From positions 124,001-188,000 of the forward strand of contig BQMF02000330.1 in the NCBI GenBank assembly GCA_027922465.2: 64,000 nucleotides of DNA, given 5' to 3'. Positions within the stretch are counted from its first letter, which is position 1. Each line of letters opens with the position of its first letter. This DNA comes from Turritopsis dohrnii (taxonomy: Eukaryota > Cnidaria > Hydrozoa > Anthoathecata > Oceaniidae). The notes below the pieces were generated by a model. The model saw only the letters and a list, made by a program, of their open reading frames with translations, was not told where the DNA came from and did no database searches. Made by a program: the position numbers and the translations under genes. Below, piece by piece: positions 47,558-59,167 of the stretch.

Positions 47558-50500
47558 ATGGCTGAAATAAAAGGAAATAAAGTTTCCCTCGAGACTTTCC
47601 TTAAGTGGGAAAAACCCGAGATTGCTTATGAGGAAGAGAAGATAGACGGGAAGAGATTTGTAGTGAAAATTTGGTGCAGACTCTGCGCCAAGCATTCTGT
47701 TGTATTGAGAAGAGAGTCCTCTAGTAAAGGAAGCATTAAAAAATCCATGGAAGCATTTATCATGGGTACAAAATGTGTCACAAAACATCAGGTTGATCGT
47801 CACCTTTCTGGAGATCTTCACAAAATCAGCATCCGAGAGGAAGGAAAAGTTCCACAAAATGTAAGTTTTATCTTCTTCACAAATACACATTTTCGGAAAG
47901 CTGTGGTTGTTGTGTAACAAACAAGTTTCGGGAGGTAAATAATAATTCTCTCTGCTGTAACTTACCAAACGAAAAGTTTGTTTACCTCCTCAAATTCATG
48001 CGCACGCATCCAACATCGGACTTTGCGAATTTGTGTATTCGAAATAAATGTCAGTCATCATTGTGGAGGAGAGACTTTTCGGAGAAATGTCAGCCGATTT
48101 AGTTGAAAATACTCTGAAAAGTCTCTCCTCCACAATGACAACACATTCCGAACTCTGTTGACTACCTAATATTGTTACAAAGATTATTTCAAATGGCTGA
48201 ACGTAATAAACACCTTGTTCTGTTGAACGAATTCCTATCCTAAATCCTGTAATTATCAACCTTATCTCTTTTGATAATTCACACTTAAATCTATTACACA
48301 TTTTTAATAGGAGCGAATTGTCCCAGTACCAACGCAACGTCAACCTCGTATAGAAACAGCAATAGAAACGTCAGCAGCAGAATGCTACACAAGAATGATG
48401 AAGACTGCGTATGAATTAGCGCTAAATCCATCCCTACCTTTAAGGACATTTAACTTGTTGATATCTTGCCAAAGAAAGAATGGTGTAAAGTTGATCAAAG
48501 GTTTGTTAACTTGTTAGTGTATTAAAATGGCCACACAGACAATAATAATTCTGCATTGAAAGCTGTTATTGTGCGTATGACCATTTTTCCGCGTCGAGTA
48601 TCAGAGTTATTTGTATCGTAAGAATACGCATGATGGAGGAGGGTGCTTTTCTGAAATTTCGATATATCAAATTAACTACATACCTGTTCAAACTTCACAA
48701 AATAACATTAATATTATTTAACGGTATTTCTCCGTGATTTCAACATATTATCCTAGTATGCAAATAAATATCCTGTTCGAAGTCCGAAAAATATCAGGAC
48801 TATGTTTAAGCGTTACTCAATGGTTATTTTGTAGAGTTTGAGAACGTTTTTAACATTTCGTGTATCTAATGTTTCAGGTCGAGATGATAGTCGTGCAGCC
48901 AAAGAGTTTATGCACAGCATCGCAACAGCCGTGACGTCAAAATGCGAGGATTTAATCAATAAATCATCCTTTATGTCTTTGCTGAGTGATGGATCTCAAG
49001 CTAGAAAAACTCAAGAGGACAAAGAACTGTTGCTGACTCGCATCGTCAGACATGGATCTCCAGTCTACCTGCTCATCAATTTATTGAACATGGCAGATTA
49101 TGGTGGAACTGATGCTGAGTCAATAAAGGATGCCATGGATTCTGTATTTGACGAGACAGATGGCTCGATAAAATTGCCAGCTGAAGATTACAGACGTAAA
49201 TTAATCAGTGCAACTGCCGATGGTGCTAGCGTCAACATGGGTGCATATCGTGGTGTGTTAACCAGACTAGAAGAAAGTCGTGACTGGCTCATCAAAATTC
49301 ACTGTGTTAACCATCGCATTGAATTAGCTGCTAAAAAAGTGGTTAACGAATCTGTATATTCAGAAGTAGAGAAATTGTATTTAACCATTTATTTTTTCCT
49401 ACAAAACTCTGGGAGGTTTAAAAGCGAGTGTAAAAAGTTAGCTGAAGCTCTGGATATAGACTACAAAGAACTGCCTAAAATCCACGGTACCAGATTTCTT
49501 GGTCACAAACGCTTAGGTATAACCAATTTATTAGCAAATTGGCCAATTTTTAAAGGAGCATGTGAAAATGCCGTTAGCGTCCAGGGTACAAGACGTTATA
49601 ATGCCTTAACTAAAGTGAAAATTGCTGGAATGTTGAATCAATTTCGTGACTATCGTCTGTTAATGCTAACAGCTACTTATTTAGACCTTCTTGATAGAGC
49701 TACTCCGATCTCAAAGATATTCGAAATGGAGGTAACATTACCATGTGACATTGCTGTATCAGTTAAAAGAACTGTTCAAGAACTGCAAGACTTAGCAGAT
49801 GAAGCAGGTACCCCAGAAGAAAATCTGGATTCGCACATAGCAAAATATGTGAATCTTCTAGAAGATGAAGATGCAAAGAAGTTCATTGAGCTAGAGTATA
49901 TTAAGCGTGGTGAAGCACGAAAGAAACCAGATAACAGAGGTAAAAAGAATGTGAAGCTGTCTGATTTAAAAAATGCGAATGAAGCTACAGTTTTGGCAGC
50001 TTCTCGTCAAAAGGAAACCGTTGCGCTTGAATGGATCCGTGTGTTGCGGGAAAGATTTGCCGACTTTGAGAATGATGAGATTTATTGCGATATGCAATGG
50101 GTGGATAGTTCGTCCTGGACAGATAATCCCACTTATGGAGAAAACCAAATTTTAAACTTGGCTGCGCATTTTGACTCGCCGCTGAATTTCGCTGGTTTTG
50201 ACGTAAGTAAGGTGCTGAAAGAATGGAAGTCTTGCAAACGACTGATTAGAGCTAAATTTGCTAACACAGAAGTAACAAATATCGATATTTGGAGATATAT
50301 CATGTCTAAGCAAAAGCCCGATTTTCCAAATTTATGCTTGCTCTTGGAATTGGTTTTCACCATTTCGGTATCAAATTCTACGGTGGAGAGAAGTTTTAAC
50401 ATTCTCACGATGATGATGACTGATCGTAGACTTAATTTGACGCACGATATTTTATTAGATGTTATGTTAATAAAATGTAACAACAAGAATTGGACTGAAT

Positions 50501-50691
50501 TAGAAAAGAATAGCATCATTGATCATGCCGTAAAAATTTATACAGGGAAGCGCCGATCACAACAAATTGACGATCCAACTAAAACAGATGATTCAACTCA
50601 AAAGCGAAAGATTGATGACGTTTTTCTTGTGGATGATCAAGAAGAAGATGATTCCGATGAAGATATCGACTTTGAAGATATTGTTTTGTAG
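47558..50691 (+). CDS. hAT-1 transposase, three exons, intact
   Basis: Proposed exons 47558-47860, 48311-48500 and 48878-50691, with consensus GT-AG junctions (AAT|GTAAGT, AAAG|GTTTGT, TTTCAG|GT) and matching phases, give 768 residues. Exon 1 carries a zinc-finger-like CRLC ... HQVDRHLSGDLH (BED/TTF type, DNA binding). Exon 3 holds the RNase H-like core: Asp in MSLLSDGSQ, Asp in ATADGASVNMG, the C/H motif IHCVNHRIELAAKK, and the C-terminal dimerisation block SNSTVERSFNIL ... MTDRRLN with the presumed catalytic Glu. An acidic tail (DQEEDDSDEDIDFEDIVL) follows. The domain layout resembles ZNF862-type hAT-derived proteins. It excises and reinserts the element. With intact ends and no stop, this is the best candidate active transposon in the window. 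Confidence 0.9.
48059..48136. repeat. perfect 22 bp stem hairpin in hAT-1 intron 1
   Basis: CATTGTGGAGGAGAGACTTT (48059) is mirrored by AAAGTCTCTCCTCCACAATG, with 22 bp arms and a 34 bp loop. A shorter relative (CTCTCC.CCGTTGT / ACAACGG.GGAGAG) lies inside the insertion at 40121-40194. It could form an RNA hairpin in the intron. Function unknown. Confidence 0.8.
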
Positions 50692-53384
50692 ATCAATCAT
50701 CACTGTGAAGGAGTGCAATTTCAGAGCATTTTCATGCATTTCTCCCCACAGTGTGATTGGTATGTAAAATAAATCACGATGTACTTATACGATGTATTTT
50801 ATCTGTATATAGTTGAAGCGTGTTGAAATATACTTTATGTATTATACCACCTGCTGTCATTATATAACTTCCAACCTTTTCATTTATTTACGTAGTAAGC
50901 TCATTTGCTATCTCAAATAATTACAGTCTGTGTTCGATCGAACGTCGAACAAAAAAACATAAACAAATTTTTATTTCAAAGACATTGCTGCTCTCCATCA
51001 TTACACTGTGATTATAAGGATGAATATCCTACTTCTGTAAATAAGGAGGAGCGCTCTTTCTTCTAAACAGAATAAGCATACATTTAAATTAGCGTACGTC
51101 TAGAGTTACATAAGAACGTACTTGAACGATCATTATTGGGAGTATCCTTCTTGACAATTTTAATAGGTAAGCAATTTGTTTTTCCTTCATGTTAAAGTAA
51201 CAGGAAAATAAGAAAAAAAAGACGAGTGCTGTATTGAAGTTTGCGCGTGCGATGTATCACACGCGCAAAATTTTTAACGCGTGTGTGTGCACGTGCGAGA
51301 GCGATCGCACGCGTCTCACGGAAGTGCCTGTTGTATCTCCAGTAGCGCGAAGATTAACTGTATTCTTGAGAATCTCATCTATCTTCCCAATAATGTTATC
51401 TAGGAAGTAAAATAAACTTTAATCCTATCGCATTACATCTGCAACCATTGTAAACCTATTGAACTTAAACAATATGAAACATCTTTCTTACTATATTATT
51501 CAGTCTCACTCGGTCATGGGTTTTTTATTTATTGTCAGACAGTTTATGTTAAAATAGACCACCTTCAAGCTTGAGTAACTGTAACCTCTGTAAAGTTAAT
51601 ACGCGGGGTTACATCATCATATTATGTTTTAGTTAGTGATTATTTACATGAAAAAGTTTTCAGTTACCAAATTTGGTATTGTCTGTTCCGGCTCTTGTCT
51701 CCTCAAAGTCAGCTTTGTCAACGGCAAACACTTTTCTTGCGCTTTTCTTCCAAAAAGCTATATCTTAAATAAAAATTTAAATTTAAAGGACAACCCCTTT
51801 AAAATCCATTGTTGGGTGTTTCAGAGAAAAATAAGTTGAAATTAGTATCCTGTTTTAAATTTTAAAAAAGTAGCTATATGTACCTCGAGTGACTTCCAAG
51901 TCCTCTATCTTTAACCCGTTTGCATTGATCAACATAAGGTTTTGATTGTTGAAACCATGCTTTACTTTGTCTGTTATATCAGTGACATTTGCTGTTCCTT
52001 CACTGATATTGAAAAACATCTCTCTGATAAATTTACCTAAAAGACAAAAGGATAAATACTTAAGAAGAAACAATTCTTTCTAAGGCTTACGTTCTTTTCA
52101 AAACACTGGGGTGCCTCGAATTATCGTATAAAGCCACTTTAGTTTGAGCACGAAAGTCCTGAACTGAAAACGTTTTGTCGGAAGATTTTTTAAAAAACGA
52201 TTAAACGGCATACCTAATTTGCCACTCACGTATTGGGCCATTGTAATTTTAAGAGGGTAAAAGTCTTCCGCTGGCCGCTTACGTTGAGAAGATAACCTGT
52301 AAAAGAAAGTAATTGCCATCTACATTCCACTGCGATTTTTGAGCACAATCTACATGTAGTACTTAAAAATCGCAAAGCACATATTTTCCACGAAACTATT
52401 TCGAAACAATAATGTGTCGTACTTGACGAAGTTCGTATTCACAGTTTATAATAAACAACATTTCTGGACAGTTACGTTTCATGATGATTATTTTATAACA
52501 CCTGCCTTGTAAATGTTGATGTCGAAGGCCTTCTAAATCTTGCCAAGAATGATGAGTCTTGCTGATGTGTAATGGATTGTGTGGGTGGCATTAAGTCCCC
52601 ATTTACCACAAAAGTAGATCCGCTCAACGAATCTTCTAAAATGTCAAATATGCCATCGCTTGGAAATTCCGTTTGACCATTTTCAAAGTCTTCTGTTATA
52701 AAAACAGATGATGGGACAAACTGAAAATAAAGTATAATAACTAAATCAAAAAGTATCAAGAAATAATATATTTTAATAATGTTAAAAATAGAATGACAAT
52801 TTTGGATAATCTTACCCTAAAAACAGTTGACAACCTGTCTACCGTTGCTTGCGCTTTCCTCAGAGTAACTGATTTGTTCTCTCCATTTATTGACGCACGA
52901 AATGTGAATATTGGTTCGAAGGTTCGCTCCATTTTAATATGAAATGTACCTCCAAGTGTTCTTGTTACTTTTTTACGGATTGCTTATAAATCAGGTGGCA
53001 TCTTTTTGTGGACAGCCCACATTTTTCTTTTACATACACGACCACCTGTGATTTGTCTGTACATTGCAGACGATATTTTCTTCTGTACATTTTCCATTCA
53101 TTCGTATTTTCAATTTATTTGGTTAACGCAAACAAAAATTTAAATCATATGTGACAAGTTTTGGGTTTTCAATTATCTGAAATGATTTGGCCTTTTTATT
53201 ACACTGTTATAATATCAAGTCAGGGAAATTTAAGTAATCATTATAATTGTAAGTTTTCAAAAATCGAAATTAAAACTTTTCATTGAAGTTACAATTTTCA
53301 GATAATTAAATTTTAATTTTTCTTGAAGATTCAATTTTCAAAAATCAAATAATGCTTGGCACTTTCGATACACGGATTGTACCG

Positions 53385-53475
53385 TTATCGCTGTTAAAAA
53401 GTTTTGTTTATATTTTTCGCATCGGTATGCGCCATTTTGTTTTTTGACCGGGGGACTCTGTTACTCTGTTAAAAA
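53385..53475. mobile_element. element S copy S2, continuation
   Basis: TTATCGCTGTTAAAAAG through GACCGGGGGACTCTGTTACT matches S1 from about 30674 to 30762. It stops where S3 begins, so the rest of S2 has been displaced or lost. Confidence 0.8.
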
Positions 53476-55317
53476 TGTGACGGTTTATGGGAAAAGGATA
53501 ACAAGCTAAATTTCGATTCTTTTAAAATCGAAATTTAGCTGCAAAAAATCGATTTTATGAAATATAAATTTCGATTTCGATTTCGATTTTTAGAATCTAA
53601 ATTTCGATTTTTTAGAAGCTAAATTTAAATTTCGATTTCGATTTTTTGAAGCTAAATTTCGATTTTAAAAGAATCTAAATTATTCGATTTTAAAAGAATC
53701 TGATTATTCGATTTCATAAATCAGAAAATCGATTTCTTTAAAACCAGAATCGATGTTAATCATAAGAATAAGTATTACGTAAATAAGATTTTGTTGTCAT
53801 TGTAAATGTTTCGTTATAATGGGAACACTAAACCGTACATTTTGCTTTTTTGTGTGAACACTAATCATATAAAGTTTTATTGGTATATAGCCAATAGAAA
53901 CAATGAAAATGTATATTCACTTTACAACAAAAAATTTCAAAAGTTTAAACGTCCGGCTGTTAACTTTTGATGGATGTCGCAACATGCTGAAATTCTACTT
54001 TTGTTCGCTTCTGTTTTGCATTAATTTTCGTGTTGACATACTTGTTGCAATCCGATTGGCTGGTAAAAGTTTCGCGGCTTCTTAACCAATAAGAATCCTT
54101 TTCGGCTTAAATTATGTAAATTCTAGATGTTGTTGGTGTACCGAATTCAGTATAATTACAGGTAGCACGCGTTAGTGTTTAATACTGAACTAATTACCTG
54201 GTTCTCATTCGGTTAGATATAAAAGAAACGACAGTTACTGCTAAAGTTTTTAAGAGTAGAAACCGTATGCTGTAATTCTTTTTTATTCCGTTGTTCGATC
54301 GCTATTTTGGTAAACTCCTTCGGGGAAAAAAGTTTATTATTTTAAAACCTTTTAATGTGATCTTCTGGTGACTTAAAGGCCAACCTCCACTTGTGCGATT
54401 TTGCCTGTACGTACGTACGCAGCCAGTTCTGTGCATGTTCAGTGACAACTATTGCTCAACTTTGTTGGCCGTCGACGGCCAGATTTTGTGTGCTTGGAAG
54501 TTGGATTCGATTATACTTTTTTAGGCCACCGCGCGGCCATCTGGCATGCGAGTCAATCAAATTTCAAGAAAAATGCAAACATTGAAAAAAATTGTAAACA
54601 TTGTGAAAGAAAAGAAACACTCAACACCTGGAGTTTCGTTATTAACTGGAGATTCAAATTAGGTGTCCGCGCGGCGCCGAGCGGACGTTCGTACGCACAA
54701 CTGGAGGTCGGCCTTAAAAATTTTTTTTAAGGTTCAAAGGAGGAGAGAGACAAATGAAAATATTTTAACAGCTTTTGTTATACTCACCTTTATTTTAATG
54801 AAAGTATATAACCTGTTATATACGTATTTTTTTATTGTCTTTTATCATGAGTTGAAGTCCATAATGGGAGCATTAGATTCAATAAAAGATCACTGACGAC
54901 AGATGACCAGATTATTAAAACAAAACGATATGGAAATGTAAACTTGATGGATATTTTTCGGAAACTTTTTATTTCGATTTAGCGAAGTTACAGAGTCCCC
55001 CGGTCAAAAAACAAAATGGCGCATACCGATGCGAAAAATATAAACAAAACTTTTTAACAGCGATAACGGTACTCCATTTAGAATCCAAAAATCGATTTTT
55101 TTAGAATCTAAATTTCGAATTCGAATTTTAGAAGCTAAATTTCGATTTCGATTTTGAGAAGCTGAATTTCGATTTTTGAGAAGCTAAATTTCGATTTCGA
55201 TTTCGATTTTTTGAAGCTAAATTTCGATTTTAAAAAATCGAAATTTAGCTTTAAATAATCGAAATTTCGATTTAAATCGAAATTTAGCTTGTTATCCTTT
55301 TCCCATAAACTGTCACA
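53476..55317. mobile_element. element S copy S3, inverted relative to S1
   Basis: A complete copy with TGTGACGGTTTATGGGAAAA at the left and TTTTCCCATAAACTGTCACA at the right. AAATCGAAATTTAGC arrays lie in both arms, and the central ~1.25 kb is nearly identical to S1 in reverse. Relative to S1 it has about 60 extra bp near 54661-54722 (GTCCGCGCGGCGCCGAGCGG), possibly another small insertion. Non-coding. Confidence 0.85.
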
Positions 55318-55321
55318 TATG

Positions 55322-55472
55322 ATCCTATACATTTTCTTGCTCAGAATTTCGAGCTCTACAAGATGGTAACACTTTCCATTGTCAATTCCTTTGTTCTATT
55401 TTTCGTGAACTCTTTAGGAGGTGACATAACGCAGATTGAAGATATGTGGCGAGCGACGCCACCTTGGCGGGT
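55322..55472 (+). mobile_element. Helitron 3'-end fragment
   Basis: CATTTTCTTGCTCAGAATTT, TCTACAAGATGGTAACAC and GGCGAGCGACGCCACCTTGG are the reverse complement of the Helitron units at 8341-8500. About 150 bp of the 3' part are kept, ending GCGGGTAG rather than CTAG. Confidence 0.75.
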
Positions 55473-55526
55473 AGTATTCTTTTATTCCTATATCCATTCT
55501 TAAAATATAATGCATCGTACATTTTC

Positions 55527-56682
55527 AGGGCTGGTCGTGAGAGGCGTGCGATCGCACGCGCACGCCTTAAAAGAGACGTGCGCTCTATCGCACACCTTAA
55601 TCTTACCAGACATGCTATAGAATTTTAAGTTTTTCCAAAAATATCTGTCAGGTGCAACTATAAATTAGCCTTATTATTTCTTTTATCAAATTGCAACTAC
55701 TGTTTATTTAATAACTTCTTCGTTTTACTTTATAATAGCATCCTTCATTATACGTATTCACATGACATTCAAGAGAATGTTTCGTAAAATACGACATCAA
55801 AAAGGCAAGGAAGATACGAATCGCGAAAAAATAAGCATTTGTTTTACGATTCGAATCATCAAACCGAACGGAAGATAGTAGTTGTCATGAATAGCTTTGT
55901 TAATTTCATAACTCCCTCGAAACGAAAGCTTTAAAGCAACTTTATTACCGGATCTTTTCATGATCAAGTTCAAAAATATATTGCGCAAGATTTACGTTAT
56001 TGAAATTACAACAATTGGATTATATAGAAAAATATATATAGAAAGACAATATTCTTACTCATTTTGATAAATAGGAAATGATGTTCAAAAATCATAGTAA
56101 CTTTCAAAAGCCTTTCAAACAAAGGGTTTTGTTAATTCAAAATGTTTTTGCAAACAACACCTGTACACAGATCAATTCAGGAAATTTTGTTAATTCATTC
56201 TAAATATAGTTATGAAGATTAAATTATGCTTAATGATTGTTATTATATAGTTTATATAGTTGTTTTCCGTTAACTAACATGACACTAAGATGTATTTTGA
56301 ATTTTCACGTGTTACATCAATAAAACACAAAGAACTCGTGGTTAAAAAAAGAAAGCATTGATATGCACTGAAGTAGAAGATAAGGGCTGCAATGCCTCCA
56401 GTGTTTGGGGTTGACTGGTTAAATTGTCCCCCGACTTCAATAAGTAAAATTCCATCATTCGTAACTAAATTTGGAATAGCGCAGGCCAATTAGTTGTAGT
56501 CAATTTAGGTGCGCGATTAGTCGCGCGGGAGAGATTTCTTTATGTCAAGGCCTGGTATGGCACTTATTTAAACAAAAACGCATGCCCAAAATGTAACAAG
56601 GCGTGTGAAAAAAATGGCACGTCTGGAAAATATAGACGTGCGACCCATCGCACACGGGTCTAAAATTTTACGACCAGGCCTG
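55527..56682. mobile_element. hAT-like MITE (MITE4) containing a MITE3-like core
   Basis: The ends CAGGGCTGGTCGTGAGAGGC and the mirror TACGACCAGGCCTG share CAGG(G/C)CTGGTCGT, and GCGTGCGATCGCACGCGC lies just inside. No exact target duplication is visible; ATTTTCA occurs on both sides, offset. About 690 bp of the interior (55870-56572) matches MITE3 (38299-38985) in the opposite orientation, up to and including the MITE3 terminus TATGTCAAGGCCTG. The core is therefore probably a truncated MITE3 copy nested in MITE4. Confidence 0.6.
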
Positions 56683-58559
56683 ATTTTCAATTTGGACAGT
56701 AAACCTCACAATTCTATCTGTATTTCTGAATGTTATTAGAAAGAACAGTACTTGCTCCACTCTGTGCGGAATATTCCACCTATTGAAAAACTGGCTTTAG
56801 CATGCATGAGATTGCGGAGATTGGAAGTGTATCAAAAGAAGTCTCCTGAAACGAGCTCTACTTAAAAACACACAATTAGAGTAAAAATACACAACACAGA
56901 GTCTGCACACATTAATAGAAATACGAACATAAGATTTCACACTGTTCAATTACCATTCTGCATTTTTAAAACTGCAATCGGAAACAAAATGAAAATGGAA
57001 GAAGAGAAGTAGTAAACAAGAAGTTGTATCCTATTTTTCCGTTGATAAGCAATTTACCTTCTAAAATGAATGCTTAAGTCTCCTGGAAGAAAAAAGTATT
57101 AAAACATTTACTTACAGTGAGATTTGAGCGATTGTAGGTCAATATAGTGCCCCAAATCGAAAATGGATAGATTCATTGGTATGTCTCCTGTCACTAGTGC
57201 TGGCCAAATTTGAATCCTGTATGACCCCTGCAGTACCCGAAAACATGTTAATATATAATATTGTATATAATTATGTTATATTTCTTTTATTATTATTTCT
57301 ATCAGTTATGTACATTACCTTGAGCGAAATGATTGGATGCAATAACACACCCATGTCAAAATTATCTTTCGTATCAGTCTATCGCTCTTACAAGAACTTC
57401 CAGGTTTCAAGAAAGAGTAGAACAAAATATACAACAGACATCTTTCCATGTGTCAGCATTTATCAACATTGGCATTGACCTCTTGGCTGTTTTCTTACTG
57501 AAGATTTTAAGAATGCTTTGAAATATTCCAATTACTAGATGTTACCACATTGGTTGACCTGTTGATTAACTTGTTAGTTGTGGAATTGATATTAGTATTG
57601 AAATAAGAATATAAACTAAATTTTTGAGACTAATTATTTTGGAGAAGGAAATAAGCAAAAAGTTCAAGAAGTGGGAAATATGTAAAAATGAGCTGTCATG
57701 ACTTTGAAGTCTATTTTGTTTAAATGTTCATTATTCAGAAAGGGTAATGGTATTTATATATCATAGCTGATTTGCAGATTTAAAGAAACAAAACTGTAGG
57801 TTAAGATACAATACCCTATATCTAACTGATAATACCATGAAGTCAGAGTTGGTAGTTTATTAAGAATAGTTCATACTTGTAGCATTGATGTAAGTTACGA
57901 TATCTTTGAAATGATATATATCATTTTTGCTTCTATTCCATGGTAGGCTTTTCTTGATTCTCTCCTTGTATGGTATCACTAATTGTCCTGTTGCAGTTAA
58001 ATTACTATCATAAAAATGTAAGTTTCATCTTTATCACCATCCAAGCTATCTCATTGAAATTCTTATTATGAAATGAATTTTGTTATTAGGAGAGTTCCGG
58101 CATGATTATTTCTTTGGCCAACCTACAGCAATGTACTAGTCGTTCCTTTATCTATTCTTCTGTTCTCTATGTTTGTTCTGTTTGGTTGATTTCACTCAAG
58201 CAACAAGGCATCATATTATTGTAATTTATTTCAATTCATTGTTTCTACTTTAGGCATTTCATTGGCAAATCATTTGAACCGTTACAATTGTCAGGTCAGA
58301 TTGTTCCTTATTTATGATGAAATGTCTAATGTTAAGATTAAACTGAAACTGCAAAGACAATTATTATAAAACTCAAATCTCTTCAGTGATTTTTCCAAGC
58401 ACTTTCCAACTACCGTTTACCAGTAGTTAAAACTCAATCTTGAATTGAGTTTAGAAACTCAATCATTCATTGTCAATTTAACATTTTTTAGCTCTTTAAT
58501 GTGTAGTATTTAAAAACATGTTTTGAGAGAGTAATTAGGCCATTATTAACCAAATATTT
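56683..58559. other. no gene recognised
   Basis: AT-rich sequence with two overlapping ~60-100 residue frames near 57176-57521 that lack motifs. No repeat ends could be identified. Confidence 0.45.
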
Positions 58560-58740
58560 TGTTGCTAGGGAGAACGACCACCTTTTCTAAGGTAATTTTG
58601 AAATTTCCTTTGTTATACGCATTCATTTCTTCACCTTAGGAAAGAATATGAAAAGGTTATTCAATGAAATTAAAAAACATCTTAGTTTCCAACTCCCTAC
58701 ACATGCCTCTCATGACAAGGCCTGTTTGTGGAGATTGAAA
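58560..58740. repeat. fragment shared with 41420-41600
   Basis: GTTGCTAGGGAGAACGACCA and the following ~140 bp match 41427-41590. Then ATGACAAGGCCTGTTTGTGG resembles the MITE3 right end and its flank (39152-39175). A mosaic of hAT-MITE pieces. Confidence 0.65.
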
Positions 58741-59167
58741 TCAAAACCACAATATACATAAACAAACCAAAATGGCCACCAAATGAAAGCAAAGCCAGTA
58801 GAATGTTTAAAAAAGCTATGTACAAGTTTGTTTTTTCCAGTTATTTACATAGAAAGTCATATATTCTGTATGTATAAACTATAAATAAAGAAAACGTATA
58901 AAGTCATAAAAAGAACTATAAAACGGAGATAATGTGTATATGTATCGTTTTATGACTTAATACGTATAAGTAACACAATAACGAAAATATATACAGGGTG
59001 AAAGTAACAAAACGGTTTGCATTGCATAAACAGAACAAAAACAGTAAACAATACGTTTACTGTAACCCTAACAAAAACGTTTGTGTAAAAATGTAAACAC
59101 AACAGCGTATATATGTATAAACACAAGGCTAAGTAAACTTAACAGAAGAGGCTTTGTTTGCCATTAG

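Larger units (their letters stand above)
46621..51330. mobile_element. complete hAT transposon (hAT-1)
   Basis: The perfect 17 bp ends are CAGGCACTTCCGTGAGA and its mirror. The exact direct repeat TTGTA flanks the element (46616-46620 and 51331-51335). Subterminal regions on both sides carry GCGCGTGCGAT-type words (near 46640-46705 and 51240-51315). It encodes one intact spliced transposase. Deleting it plus one TTGTA rejoins the last exon of the RING gene in frame. The 5 bp duplication differs from the 8 bp usual for hAT, but a 5 bp lineage (hAT5 in Repbase naming) is known. Confidence 0.9.
46350..52932 (-). pseudogene. element I second gene with C-terminal RING-like domain, split by hAT-1
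   Basis: Proposed minus-strand exons 52932-52816, 52720-52500, 52296-52214, 52036-51884, 51757-51668 and 51399-46350. All junctions are GT-AG. The donor of exon 2 is weak (GTTATA); the commoner GTGTTA two bases earlier would give a stop. Without the hAT the gene encodes 332 residues. The N-terminus (MERTFEPIFTFRASINGENK) and middle (FWKKSARKVFAV) are not recognised. The C-terminus has CIIC, then CC, CTNC and CPHC: eight or nine cysteines spaced like a RING or U-box-type zinc domain but without histidine. This suggests E3 ubiquitin-ligase activity or protein binding. The hAT interrupts the last exon between Asp-Thr-Ser and Gly-Leu-Lys codons upstream of the zinc domain, so this copy is presumably inactive. 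A role in transposition is inferred only from the gene's place in the element. Confidence 0.75.
44081..53378. mobile_element. element I: DDE-integrase transposon with RING-domain partner gene
   Basis: Its terminal inverted repeats are about 64 bp with two mismatches. They begin AATCCGTGTATC(A/G)AAAG on the left and are mirrored at 53315-53378. The exact 6 bp repeat GTACCG lies on each side (44075-44080 and 53379-53384). The interrupted S2 copy reads through once the element and one GTACCG are removed. It carries two convergent spliced genes whose stops are about 200 bp apart: a transposase (44451-46152, +) and a RING-like gene (52932-46350, -). A 4710 bp hAT (46621-51330) was added later, so the original length was about 4.6 kb. 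The 6 bp duplication and retroviral-integrase-like DDE core resemble the eukaryotic IS3EU group of Repbase; that assignment is tentative. Confidence 0.85.

Noticed and set aside
57176..57521. Two overlapping + strand ORFs
   Set aside because: Short, mutually overlapping, no motif and unlikely codon use.
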